Assembly: GCF_900106755.1 (NCBI RefSeq)
Contig: NZ_FNNN01000021.1
Coordinates: forward strand, 44,499-108,498
From: Bacteroides faecis MAJ27
GTDB lineage: Bacteria > Bacteroidota > Bacteroidia > Bacteroidales > Bacteroidaceae
Direction: 5' to 3'
DNA length: 64,000 nt
Shown here: positions 36,297-45,533 of the stretch, in pieces
Numbering within the stretch: position 1 is the stretch's first letter
Layout: every line of letters starts with the position of its first letter
The notes under the pieces: model-generated
The model's database searches: none
The model's input: the letters and a program-made list of their open reading frames with translations, nothing else
What the model was told of the DNA's origin: nothing
Program-made: the position numbers and the translations under genes

Positions 36297-38072
36297 ATGA
36301 AAAAGACAATCATATATACCGCCTTTTGGTTGGCAACCGCCGGAATCGCCCTGACTTCCTGTGAAGATATATTCGGTGGTTTTCTGGACAAACAGCCCAG
36401 CAACGAACTGACAGAAGAAGAGGTATTCAGCCAGTGGACTACTACCCGCGAGTTCCATTTCGATACTTACAACTTCCTGCGCCACGGTGCCTGCCGCATC
36501 AACAACTCATGGATGGATGCAGCCACCGACTTAGCCGAAACCAGCTACGCCAGCGGCGGCACGCGTACAAGTTTCAACATCGGTAACTATTATGCCAGCA
36601 GTGCCGCCACTGAACTCACCGACACATGGGAACACTATTACCGGGGTATCCGCAAATGCAATATGCTGTTAAAGAATATCGACGACGTGCCCAAAGCTAC
36701 GGACGACTCGGAAGAAGCACACGCTACCTATGTGAAACAATACAAGGCGGAAGCTCATTTCCTCCGCGCTTATTTCTACTGGGAAATGTTTCTCCGCTAC
36801 GGCCCCGTCCCTCTGGTGACAGATGTACTCGATCCGGACGGGGACTTGCTGAGCAACTATACCACCCGCCCTTCCCTGAAAGAATATGTAGTTGACTTCA
36901 TTCTGAAAGAACTGAAAGATTGCGAAGAAGGATTGATGGATAAAGCTACTTCTGCCGAATCGGGCAACCCCGGACGTATCAGCCAGCCAATGGCTCGTGC
37001 ACTGTATTCCCGCATTATGCTTTACATGGCAAGCGACCGTTTCAGAAGCGAATCGGGTATCAGCTGGCAGCAAGCCGCCGATGCAGCGCAAAGCTTCATG
37101 ACGGATTACGGAACGCTCTACGGACTTTACACGACCGACACCGATCCGAAGACCTGCTACACCAATGCTATTCTGAAGAACGCACATGACGAGAAAAATA
37201 ACGAAACGATTTTCTGGCGTAATGATGTGGCTGTAGGATGGGGAGCGATCTATAACGATACGCCGGTAGGCGAAGGCGGCAACGGAGGTTTGTGCCCGTC
37301 ACAGAATTTAGTGGATATGTACGATATGGCAAACGGGCAGTCTCCTTTCAGCAGTTATGATGAAACCGGTGCCCCTGTTTATAATGGAACAGCCACTCCC
37401 GCCATCAACAACACCAGCGGATACAAGAGCAATGATCCTTACAGCAACCGCGACCCGCGTCTGGCAGCTACCGTACTCTACAACGGTGTGAACTGGGGTA
37501 ATGGCATAATTAATGTACTCAAAGGACAACGGGATAACCCGCAAGGAAATGCAAATGCAACGCCGACCGGATACTATACCCGCAAGTATATTCCGGAAGT
37601 GATCCTGAACAATAACCATACCGGCAGCAACTACCGTAACTGGATTATCATCCGCTATGCGGAAATCTTATTGAACTATGCAGAAGCCTTGAATGAAGCC
37701 GGCGGGTCACGTGCCGACGTACTGAATGCCATCCAGCCTCTCCGCGACCGTGTAGGGATGACTGCCAAACTCACAGACCGCAGCGATCTTCAGACCATTG
37801 CCGACCGCCGTAACTTCATCCGCAAGGAACGTACCGTCGAACTCGCTTTTGAAGATCATCGCGCATGGGACGTACGTCGCTGGAATGTAGCGGAAAAAGC
37901 ATTGGCACGTCCTGTCTACGGAATGGAGGTTACCAAGGAAAACGGAAAGTTTGTCTATACACGTAAAGTTGCCCAGAACCGGGTATTTACGGAGAAAATG
38001 TATCTCTACCCGATACCGGAAGGAGAAGTATGGAAAACGAATATCGAAAACAACCCGGGTTGGAACAATTAA
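36297..38072 (+). CDS. SusD-like surface lipoprotein, pair 1
   Basis: A 591-residue lipoprotein (Cys22 in GIALTSC) of the RagB/SusD family. The TPR-rich N-terminal half (YYRGIRKCNMLLKNI, FLRAYFYWEMFLRYGPVPL) and the C-terminal RKERTVELAFEDHRAWDVRRW and YLYPIPEGEVWKT are family landmarks. It caps the SusC-like barrel and binds oligosaccharide at the surface. The gap to the next susC gene is 4 bases, so all four transporter genes are probably co-translated. Confidence 0.95.
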   Translation: MKKTIIYTAFWLATAGIALTSCEDIFGGFLDKQPSNELTEEEVFSQWTTTREFHFDTYNFLRHGACRINNSWMDAATDLAETSYASGGTRTSFNIGNYYASSAATELTDTWEHYYRGIRKCNMLLKNIDDVPKATDDSEEAHATYVKQYKAEAHFLRAYFYWEMFLRYGPVPLVTDVLDPDGDLLSNYTTRPSLKEYVVDFILKELKDCEEGLMDKATSAESGNPGRISQPMARALYSRIMLYMASDRFRSESGISWQQAADAAQSFMTDYGTLYGLYTTDTDPKTCYTNAILKNAHDEKNNETIFWRNDVAVGWGAIYNDTPVGEGGNGGLCPSQNLVDMYDMANGQSPFSSYDETGAPVYNGTATPAINNTSGYKSNDPYSNRDPRLAATVLYNGVNWGNGIINVLKGQRDNPQGNANATPTGYYTRKYIPEVILNNNHTGSNYRNWIIIRYAEILLNYAEALNEAGGSRADVLNAIQPLRDRVGMTAKLTDRSDLQTIADRRNFIRKERTVELAFEDHRAWDVRRWNVAEKALARPVYGMEVTKENGKFVYTRKVAQNRVFTEKMYLYPIPEGEVWKTNIENNPGWNN

Positions 38073-38076
38073 CTGA

Positions 38077-41000
38077 ATGAATATGCAACCGATGAAATTA
38101 AATAACATACAGACAGGATTCAAAAGAATCCTGCTCACCGTAGCCACAGCTTTCATGCTGGGCAACGGATGGGCGCAAGATGCTAAAGTCCTGAAAGGAC
38201 GAATCGTAAATGCAGAGGGTGAACCTATCGCAGGTGCGGTGGTCAACGTAGCGGAAGCAAGCCGCATCGCACTCTCGGACAAGGACGGTTTCTTCACTTT
38301 GAAGAATGTAAAACCTGCCGACGAACTTTATGTAAGCAGCGTAGGTTATCTGCCGACAACGGCCATTGCCGACTTCGAAGAGAATTTCAAGATTGTCATG
38401 GATGCCGACCTGGATGAATATGCTCATACAACTCCGCTTCCTTTCAACCGCAAACCCAAGAAGTTTGTGACAGAGTCCACCTCCATCGTCACCGGAGAAG
38501 AACTGGAAAAACATCCGGTAACCGTTTTGCAGAATGCGTTTACCTCCACTGTCACCGGTGTAGAGACGTATGAAGCGCAATCCGAACCGGGATGGAGTGA
38601 AACGGCTATGTATATCCGTGGCATCCGTACCATGAATGCCAGCGCACGCAGTCCACTGATCATCGTCGACAATGTGGAACGTGACCTCTCATTCCTCGAT
38701 GCCTACCCTATTGAATCGATTACGATATTGAAGGATGCCGCCGCCACCGCTATCTATGGAATGCGTGGAGCCAACGGCGCAGTACTCGTAACGACCAAAC
38801 GTGGAGAAACCGGTAAGACTAAAATCAACTTCACACAAGAAGTCGGCTTCCAGACTATTGCCGGAATCCCCGAAAGCCAGAATTCTTATAACTATGCGCT
38901 GAGCCGTAATCAGGCACGATACCTGGACGGATTAAGTCCCGAATATTCCGATGAAGACTTGGAATACTACCGTCGTGTCTGCAACGGTGAGCAGTTGGAA
39001 GGAATGGCCAAATACAAATACTTCAATACGAATTGGCACGACACCATGCTGCGGGATGCAGCTCCGCAATACCGTACCAACCTGTCTGTCAGCGGCGGTA
39101 ACGCACGTGCACGCTACTATGTCTCCTTCTCTTATCTCCGCCAGGAAGGTTTGTTCGACACCAAATGGACGGAATGGAACGAAGGCTACAGCACACAGGA
39201 AGTATTGAACCGCTATAACCTGCGTTCGAACATCGACATCGATGTAAACAAGTTCCTGAATGTATCGATGGACTTGGGCGGACGTATCGACAATATCTCC
39301 CAACCGGGCATTGACGTATGGAACCTCTTTACCTGGGGAGCCGGCGAAAACCTTCCGGTGTATCCCGTATTCTGCCCGAACGGTGAATTCTTTATGCCGA
39401 CCAGCAGCGACAGTAAAAACGGTGCCGCACAAATCGCCGGACGTGGTGTGGAACAGAACCGCCGCCGTAACCTCTATACAACCGTAACGGCTACCGGAAA
39501 CCTGGATGCCCTCGTTCCCGGACTGAAAGCCAAGATGACGTTCAGTTTCGACTCTTACGAAACATTCCAGAAGGTGCAGCAAGCCGATGTCAATGTCTAC
39601 TACTATAACTATATGGCTGATGTCAACGACCCGTCGGAATATACATACCAACGCATGAGAACATACAAAGCACTGCCCAATGCCACCACTTCTCCACGTG
39701 ACTATTACTATAATCTCAATATGAACGGAGGACTGGCATACGAACATACCTTCGGCAAACATGCCGTCAATGCTCAGGCTTTCATCCGTACTTATCAGAA
39801 TGTGGTACGCGGACAGGAATCATCCAACCGCTACCTTTCTTATAACGCGCAAGCTACCTATGTATATAACAACCGGTATATCCTTTCCGGCAATATCTCC
39901 CGTATGGGCAGTGATAATTATGCCGACGGCGAACGCTTCGGAACATTCCCCGGCGGTTCCGTGGGATGGGTACTTTCCGAAGAATCATGGCTGAAGAACT
40001 CGTTCGTGAATCTCCTGAAACTCCGTGCTTCTTACGGACGGGCGGGACAAGCTGTGACAGGCGTCAGCCGCTACCCGTACCAAGGTACATTCACCGAAGG
40101 AGGCGGATATAATTTCGGTACTTCCCAATCTTACACGGAAGGTGTATATGAATCGACAGCCGGCAACAAGAATATCAAATGGGAAATCTCGGACATGGCA
40201 AACTTCGGCGTTGACTTCGACTTGTGGAACAAGAAAATCTACGGTTCCGTGGACTTCTTCAAGGAATGGCGTTCCAATATTCTGGTATCCCGTTCCACCG
40301 TGCCCGGCTTATTCGGTGTAAATGCTCCGCAAGACTCTTACGGCAAGGCCGAAACGAAAGGTTTCGAAGTCACTTTAGGACACAGCAACCGGATCGGTGA
40401 TTTCGAATACTATATCGACGGTATGCTGACTTTCAACACCAACAAGATCACCGAAATGGATGAACTGACTCCCGATTACGCTTATCAGACAAGAACCGGC
40501 AACCGTATCGACCAGAGCCAGCTCCTGATCTGGAAACAATGGGCAAGTAATCCCGACCTGATTCCGGAGTCTTATGAAGACGCTGTTGCCAATCCTCAGA
40601 AATATCCGTGGAACGCTGCCGGTAAATACAAGCTCGGCAATGCCGTATTCCAGGATACGAACGGCGACCGTAAAATAGACAGCTACGACAAAGTACCGAC
40701 CGGATACACGAATATTCCGGAATTAATCCCGACCATCCGTTTAGGTTTTAGCTGGAAAGGGTTCGATGCACGTGCCGTGCTGACGGCTTATCTGAACCGC
40801 ACCGTTCCCTGTCGCGAGAATATGGACTATGGTTTCGGCTGGGGAGGTACTTCCACTCATGAAATCACCAACACATGGGGATATTATACCGATGATCCGA
40901 CAGACCCGCGCAATATCAACGCCAAATATCCGCGTCTGTCTACTTCCTTCAGTGACCTCGACCGGAACTATCCGTACAATGAGTCTACCATCTGGGTAGT

Positions 41001-41226
41001 CAACGGAGATTTCCTGTCATTGCGGAATGTGGAAGTCGGCTACTCGCTTCCTGCACGACTGATTTCTAAAGTCAATATGACGAAATGCCGTCTTTACTTC
41101 AGCGGTTACAACCTGTGCAACTGGAGCCATCTGCCTAAAGGCTTTGATCCGGAAAACCCGACCAACTATATCTGGGCATATCCCAAGACACGTTCATTTA
41201 CGTTCGGTGTGAATATCGGATTCTAA
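38077..41226 (+). CDS. SusC-like TonB-dependent outer membrane transporter, pair 2
   Basis: A 1049-residue second SusC homologue. A signal sequence (to about residue 34, VATAFMLGNGWAQ) is followed by the regulatory-like domain (VLKGRIVNAEGEPIAGAVVN) and a plug with GIRTMNASARSPLIIVDNV and ITILKDAAATAIYGMRGANG. The protein ends FTFGVNIGF. It lacks the classical DEVVVVGYG box of its partner and has RKPKKFVTESTSIVTGEE there instead, so TonB contact may differ. The first Met at 38077 is used; Met codons 3 and 6 are also possible. Confidence 0.93.
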   Translation: MNMQPMKLNNIQTGFKRILLTVATAFMLGNGWAQDAKVLKGRIVNAEGEPIAGAVVNVAEASRIALSDKDGFFTLKNVKPADELYVSSVGYLPTTAIADFEENFKIVMDADLDEYAHTTPLPFNRKPKKFVTESTSIVTGEELEKHPVTVLQNAFTSTVTGVETYEAQSEPGWSETAMYIRGIRTMNASARSPLIIVDNVERDLSFLDAYPIESITILKDAAATAIYGMRGANGAVLVTTKRGETGKTKINFTQEVGFQTIAGIPESQNSYNYALSRNQARYLDGLSPEYSDEDLEYYRRVCNGEQLEGMAKYKYFNTNWHDTMLRDAAPQYRTNLSVSGGNARARYYVSFSYLRQEGLFDTKWTEWNEGYSTQEVLNRYNLRSNIDIDVNKFLNVSMDLGGRIDNISQPGIDVWNLFTWGAGENLPVYPVFCPNGEFFMPTSSDSKNGAAQIAGRGVEQNRRRNLYTTVTATGNLDALVPGLKAKMTFSFDSYETFQKVQQADVNVYYYNYMADVNDPSEYTYQRMRTYKALPNATTSPRDYYYNLNMNGGLAYEHTFGKHAVNAQAFIRTYQNVVRGQESSNRYLSYNAQATYVYNNRYILSGNISRMGSDNYADGERFGTFPGGSVGWVLSEESWLKNSFVNLLKLRASYGRAGQAVTGVSRYPYQGTFTEGGGYNFGTSQSYTEGVYESTAGNKNIKWEISDMANFGVDFDLWNKKIYGSVDFFKEWRSNILVSRSTVPGLFGVNAPQDSYGKAETKGFEVTLGHSNRIGDFEYYIDGMLTFNTNKITEMDELTPDYAYQTRTGNRIDQSQLLIWKQWASNPDLIPESYEDAVANPQKYPWNAAGKYKLGNAVFQDTNGDRKIDSYDKVPTGYTNIPELIPTIRLGFSWKGFDARAVLTAYLNRTVPCRENMDYGFGWGGTSTHEITNTWGYYTDDPTDPRNINAKYPRLSTSFSDLDRNYPYNESTIWVVNGDFLSLRNVEVGYSLPARLISKVNMTKCRLYFSGYNLCNWSHLPKGFDPENPTNYIWAYPKTRSFTFGVNIGF

Positions 41227-41251
41227 TCATTCAATAAAACAGCAAAGAATT

Positions 41252-43057
41252 ATGAAAAGAATATCAACTTATATAGCTACTCTGGTCCTCGCACTCGCAG
41301 GCAGTTCGTGCAGCGACTACCTCGACAAAGAGTACGATGCCTCCTTGTCTGAGAAGAAAGTGTTCAATAACCAGAACCTGACACGCGAGTTCCTCGCCAA
41401 CATCTACACGAATCTGCCGGATGGGCTGGCGCCATTGTCGGACGACCAGTTCACAGGTGCTTCACGTGACTGTATGACGGACAATGCAGTGACCTGCTGG
41501 GGACTTCATTATTATACAAAGATCGGCAGCGACGGATACACCGCCGGCGACCATCCCCTGCTGGGCTTCTGGAACACCGACTTATACGGGATTCGGAAAT
41601 GTAATATGTTTCTGAAGAACGCCAAGGCATCCGTAGTAGGAAATACGGTGAAGGACGGCGACGACAACCGCCTTTACGACCGTTACTGCGCAGAAGCCAG
41701 ACTGCTTCGCGCTATCTTCCATTTCGACTTAATCTGCTGGTTCGGCGCTGCCCCTGTCATTGCGGAAGATGAATCCGGCGAACCGATCATCTTCGACTTG
41801 TCCGATCCTTCGGCAATGAACATGTCCCGTACTCCCGCTGCCGAAGCACTTGAATGGGTAGCCGACCAATGCGACCAGATCAAAAACCAGCTTCCCTTCC
41901 GCTACAGCGATGAAGCATCCAACTGGGGACGTGTCAACGGAGCCGCCGCTTATGCTTTAAAGGCAAGAGCCCTGCTCTACCGTGCTTCCAAACTGAACAA
42001 TCCGGACGGCAACACCGCATACTGGGCGAATGCGGCGCAGGCAGCAGCCGACTTCATCACTCAGAATAACAAGCAAAGTTATCCTTACCGACTGTACAAT
42101 ACGGGAAATCCGGAGAATGACTATTACGAATGTTTCACGACCAATCCGGTATACAACAATGAAATTATCCTTGCACGCTCCGTATGGAATACCAATCAGG
42201 TAGAAAAAGTATTCCTGCCGGTAGGCTTTACCGGTTCTTTCTCCGGAAACGGACGTACCAACCCGACACAGAATCTGGTGGACGCTTACGAAATGAGCAA
42301 CGGCAAACGGATCGATGAGAACGGCAGTACCTACGATGCCGCCAATCCGTATAAAGACCGTGACCCGCGTCTGGCACAAACCATCTTCTATCAAGGCATG
42401 ATGTGGGGACGTGCCGACAAAGAAGAAAGACGTGCCATCGACGTACGCTACAACTCGGATGCGGACAAAGGAGTGGATTACACCTCAGCCATGGGAGGTA
42501 CCTACACCGGATACTATCTGAAAAAGTACGTGAATAACATATCCTGCAAAGAACCGGCCACCTATCCTCACGCATGGATGATTTTCCGTTATGGCGAAAT
42601 TCTGCTGAATGCCGCCGAAGCCTATAATGAAGCGGAAGGTCCTGCCAAGGCATACAGTTATATCAATGAGATACGCGCCCGTGCCGGTATGCCGGCCTAC
42701 GCAGATATGTCGCAAAGTGAACTCCGCGAACGTATCCGCAACGAAAGACGCATCGAACTGGCTTTCGAAGATCATCGTTTCTTCGATGTACGCCGCTGGA
42801 AACTATATGACAATGTAACCTCTACGGGAGAAACCGGAAAGCCCCGTTACAACCAGTTGCTGAATCTTTATGGAGTGAAAGTCACCGGCAGCGCAGATAC
42901 TCCCTCCTATACCTTCGGACTGGCAGAAACGGTCAATTCACGCACGTTTGTCAATCCCAAGAGTTACTACTTCCCGATACCTGCCAACGAAGTGAAACGG
43001 GCACCCAATCTGGGACAGAATCCGGGATGGGACACCGGAAGCGCTTCTAACGAATAA
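41252..43057 (+). CDS. SusD-like surface lipoprotein, pair 2
   Basis: A 601-residue RagB/SusD family lipoprotein (Cys20 in LAGSSC). Landmarks are YGIRKCNMFLKNAKA, RLLRAIFHFDLICWFG, NERRIELAFEDHRFFDVRRW and YYFPIPANEVKRAPN. It pairs with the SusC-like protein encoded 25 bases upstream. Two SusCD pairs in one operon suggest uptake of two size or branching classes of arabino-oligosaccharide. Confidence 0.95.
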   Translation: MKRISTYIATLVLALAGSSCSDYLDKEYDASLSEKKVFNNQNLTREFLANIYTNLPDGLAPLSDDQFTGASRDCMTDNAVTCWGLHYYTKIGSDGYTAGDHPLLGFWNTDLYGIRKCNMFLKNAKASVVGNTVKDGDDNRLYDRYCAEARLLRAIFHFDLICWFGAAPVIAEDESGEPIIFDLSDPSAMNMSRTPAAEALEWVADQCDQIKNQLPFRYSDEASNWGRVNGAAAYALKARALLYRASKLNNPDGNTAYWANAAQAAADFITQNNKQSYPYRLYNTGNPENDYYECFTTNPVYNNEIILARSVWNTNQVEKVFLPVGFTGSFSGNGRTNPTQNLVDAYEMSNGKRIDENGSTYDAANPYKDRDPRLAQTIFYQGMMWGRADKEERRAIDVRYNSDADKGVDYTSAMGGTYTGYYLKKYVNNISCKEPATYPHAWMIFRYGEILLNAAEAYNEAEGPAKAYSYINEIRARAGMPAYADMSQSELRERIRNERRIELAFEDHRFFDVRRWKLYDNVTSTGETGKPRYNQLLNLYGVKVTGSADTPSYTFGLAETVNSRTFVNPKSYYFPIPANEVKRAPNLGQNPGWDTGSASNE

Positions 43058-43092
43058 ACATCAAAACAATCTAAAAAAAGAAAGACTGAGAT

Positions 43093-45018
43093 ATGAAATA
43101 CTTAAAGACCATCTATCTTCTACTCTGTTGCACGCTCGCTCTGGCAGCGTGCAGTGACGATGATGAAAACTCCGCATCAGGAGCTTTAAGCATCACAACG
43201 CCGGCATATACGAATGTGGGGTACAACAAAGCAACCTTATCCGCCAATATCAGCGGAACGGAAGGAGTGAATATCGTCAAACGGGGATTCTGTTATGGCA
43301 CGGCATCCCATCCGGACATTTATGACACGACCTCCGAAGTCAGAGGATCGGAAATCAGTACGACCCTGACCGGCCTGACTCCACAGACGACGTATTACGT
43401 AAGAGCCTTTGTCACCCTTTACAACGAAGAGCCCAGATACTCGGAGGAAACTTCTTTCACGACTCCCGCCGAGACACTGAGCGATGAACTGGCAGCGTAC
43501 GAAGCACCCACGTATGTAGACGACTACACAAGTTTCTCAGCCTGGAGCAACCGTTATGACTGGAACCTTGCCAACGTACACGACCCTACGGTAATGAAAG
43601 CCGATGACGGATATTACTATATGTATCAGACAGACGCTTCTTACGGAAACGCGCACAGCGGAAACGGACACTTCCACGCAAGGCGTTCCAAAGACCTCGT
43701 AAACTGGGAGTACCTGGGAGCAACTATGAGTGAAACACCCCCGACATGGATCAAAGAAAAGCTGAATGCCTACCGTCAGGAGATGGGACTGGAACCGATT
43801 GACAATCCGTCTTACGGATACTGGGCACCTGTTGCACGAAAAGTATCGAACGGAAAATACCGTATGTATTATTCCATCATAATCACGAACTACATCCAAA
43901 CCGGAAAACCGGAAATTGAGAACAACGGCAACTTTGACGGTTCATGGACCGAACGCGCGTTTATCGGACTGATGGAAACTTCCGATCCAGCAAGTAATAT
44001 ATGGGAAGACAAAGGATTCGTTGTCTGCTCTGCCAGCGATAAGGGAAAGACGGATTATGGGCGCAGCAGCATCAATGACTGGGAAGGGTATTTTAAAATC
44101 AATGCGATAGACCCTACTTATATAATAACGGAAAATGGCGAACACTGGCTGATCTATGGTTCATGGCACAGCGGTATCGCTGCCCTGCAGGTAAATCCGG
44201 AAGACGGCAAGCCGTTGAATGCTTTGGGAAATCCCTGGAACATCACAGGGGAAGACAATTCGGGTTATGGAAAGATAATCGCCACACGTGGCACCAGCCG
44301 CTGGCAGGCATCCGAAGGTCCCGAAGTGATCTATCGGGACGGTTATTACTATCTGTTCCTGGCTTACGGTTCACTGTCGGTAGAATACAACACACGTGTC
44401 TGCCGTTCCAGAAACATCGACGGTCCTTATGTAGACATACACGGAAATTCCGCTATGGGAAGCGCGCAACTATATCCGATACTGACTGCTCCTTACCGGT
44501 TCGACAACAGCTACGGCTGGGTAGGAATTTCCCATTGCGGCATCTTCGATGACGGAGCCGGCAACTGGTTCTATACTTCACAAGGACGTTTCCCCGTGAA
44601 CGTAGGCGGCAATGAATACTCCAACGCCATCATGATGGGACATGTACGCAGCATCCGCTGGGATGCCAACGGATGGCCTCTCGTTATGCCCGAACGTTAC
44701 GGAGCCGTTCCGCAAGCACCTATCACGGAAAATGAAATAGCGGGAGACTGGGAACATCTGGCATTGACCAACAATACAGGCACCCAACGGACTTCCGAAA
44801 CGATGACCTATGATCTCGACACGCATAAGATAACTTCCGGCAGCTGGAAAAATGCTACATGGACATTTGATGCAGCGACTCAAACCATCACGACAAGCGC
44901 CGGAGTAGTACTCTATCTGCAACGCGAAGTCGACTGGGAAGCCAGTCCGCGGACACATACGATTGTGTATGCGGCCCAAGGTAATCAAAAGACATATTGG
45001 GGGAAGAAACTCCAATAA
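43093..45018 (+). CDS. GH43 endo-arabinanase-like surface lipoprotein with Fn3-like N-terminus
   Basis: A 641-residue lipoprotein (Cys20 in ALAAC). After the signal, a fibronectin III-like domain spans about residues 33-126 (KATLSANISG, GLTPQTTYYVRAFV). The GH43 propeller follows, with base Asp164 in NVHDPTVMKADDG, a second Asp in NAIDPTYIITENG, and the acid Glu in SEGPEVIYRDG. A beta-rich C-terminal domain from about 548 (AGDWEHLALTN) to WGKKLQ resembles that of the GH43 at 24683-26203. It closes the SusCD operon. It probably cuts arabinan at the cell surface so the products can pass SusC. Confidence 0.87.
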   Translation: MKYLKTIYLLLCCTLALAACSDDDENSASGALSITTPAYTNVGYNKATLSANISGTEGVNIVKRGFCYGTASHPDIYDTTSEVRGSEISTTLTGLTPQTTYYVRAFVTLYNEEPRYSEETSFTTPAETLSDELAAYEAPTYVDDYTSFSAWSNRYDWNLANVHDPTVMKADDGYYYMYQTDASYGNAHSGNGHFHARRSKDLVNWEYLGATMSETPPTWIKEKLNAYRQEMGLEPIDNPSYGYWAPVARKVSNGKYRMYYSIIITNYIQTGKPEIENNGNFDGSWTERAFIGLMETSDPASNIWEDKGFVVCSASDKGKTDYGRSSINDWEGYFKINAIDPTYIITENGEHWLIYGSWHSGIAALQVNPEDGKPLNALGNPWNITGEDNSGYGKIIATRGTSRWQASEGPEVIYRDGYYYLFLAYGSLSVEYNTRVCRSRNIDGPYVDIHGNSAMGSAQLYPILTAPYRFDNSYGWVGISHCGIFDDGAGNWFYTSQGRFPVNVGGNEYSNAIMMGHVRSIRWDANGWPLVMPERYGAVPQAPITENEIAGDWEHLALTNNTGTQRTSETMTYDLDTHKITSGSWKNATWTFDAATQTITTSAGVVLYLQREVDWEASPRTHTIVYAAQGNQKTYWGKKLQ

Positions 45019-45047
45019 CTCTCTATAGAAAAATAAATATGTGTTTT

Positions 45048-45154
45048 GCTGTCACCGTCACAAAACAGAGCATAACTCGCTTATAATGAAGAAGTAAAGC
45101 TGTGACAGCAACCAGTGACAGCACTGTGATGGCAATTTTTGCCGTCACAGTGCT
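45048..45154. repeat. Cluster of GTGACAGC-type inverted repeats
   Basis: Several copies of TGCTGTCAC/GTGACAGC are packed here: TGCTGTCAC at 45048-45056, GTGACAGCA at 45102-45110, and a strong hairpin with 16-base arms at 45120-45135 and 45139-45154 (AGCACTGTGATGGCAA, one G-U pair, TTT loop). The strong hairpin may end the SusCD operon transcript, though no T-run follows. The extra copies resemble a dispersed Bacteroides intergenic repeat, but that could not be tested here. Confidence 0.6.
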
Positions 45155-45214
45155 GCTATATCTACCGGACTTTGCCGACAGGTCATGCGTAGGTCCATTC
45201 GTTTCCATATGCCG

Positions 45215-45330
45215 GAACCAACGGTTCCAAGCGGATGAAACTCTAGTTTCAAGCAGAGGAAACTTTAGTTTCAAGCTGAAGAAACTTTAGTTTCAAGCTG
45301 GTGAAACTCTGGTTCCAAGCCCTAGAAACT
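45215..45330. repeat. 22-bp-period array of short dyads (five copies plus a half)
   Basis: Units begin at 45215, 45237, 45259, 45281, 45303 and 45325, exactly 22 bases apart. Each has a 14-base dyad such as GAAACTTTAGTTTC, then AAGC, then 4 variable bases. Units one and five are diverged (GAACC/GGTTCC arms), and the sixth keeps only GAAACT. The array is not CRISPR because the variable part is 4 bases. Every dyad is on the same face after about two helical turns, which would suit cooperative protein binding; small RNA hairpins are another option. It lies between the arabinan operon and the arabinose promoter. Confidence 0.75.
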
Positions 45331-45453
45331 ATCCAGCTCTATATAGAAAGAGAAAATGCAATACAACGATCCCGCTCCGAAGATGGGAACATGCGATAGT
45401 TTTATACGTAACAGTAAAGTTCTTATCCTTTTATGTTGCACAACATATACAAG

Positions 45454-45492
45454 TGTATTTGATACACCAAACAAAAGTGTTACTTTTACACC
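45454..45492 (+). promoter_or_regulatory. Arabinose operon promoter with two candidate AraR operators
   Basis: TTTG at 45459-45462 and TACTTTTA at 45482-45489 (one mismatch to TAnnTTTG) are 19 bases apart. Two dyads with the same GTGT-N7-ACAC core lie over them: 45454-45468 covers the -33 box and 45478-45492 covers the -7 box, 24 bp apart. Such placement fits repression by blocking RNA polymerase. AraR, encoded third in the operon, is the natural candidate; a third copy of the dyad precedes the SusCD operon. Confidence 0.6.
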
Positions 45493-45533
45493 CAAAATAA
45501 GATAAGCATCTCATTTACATTAAAAATAAAACC

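Larger units (their letters stand above)
45019..45533. other. 515-base regulatory gap between the arabinan and arabinose operons
   Basis: The gap holds, in order, the GTGACAGC hairpin cluster (45048-45154), the 22-bp dyad array (45215-45330), an AT-rich stretch without recognised features (45331-45453), and the arabinose promoter with two dyads (45454-45492). Short open frames of 60-80 codons exist on both strands but are composed of the repeats and show no start signals, so none is called as a gene. Confidence 0.65.

Noticed and set aside
38932..39762. Long minus-strand open frame opposite the second SusC gene (276 codons)
   Set aside because: It is antisense to a full-length SusC homologue and shows no family motif or promoter.
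45023..45290. Short open frames on both strands in the arabinan-arabinose gap (60-83 codons), one with a hydrophobic stretch
   Set aside because: They are built from the GTGACAGC and GAAACT repeats, have no start signals, and the hydrophobic run comes from repeat translation.
45215..45330. CRISPR-like array
   Set aside because: The variable part is only 4 bases, repeats are degenerate dyads, and no cas gene is in the window.
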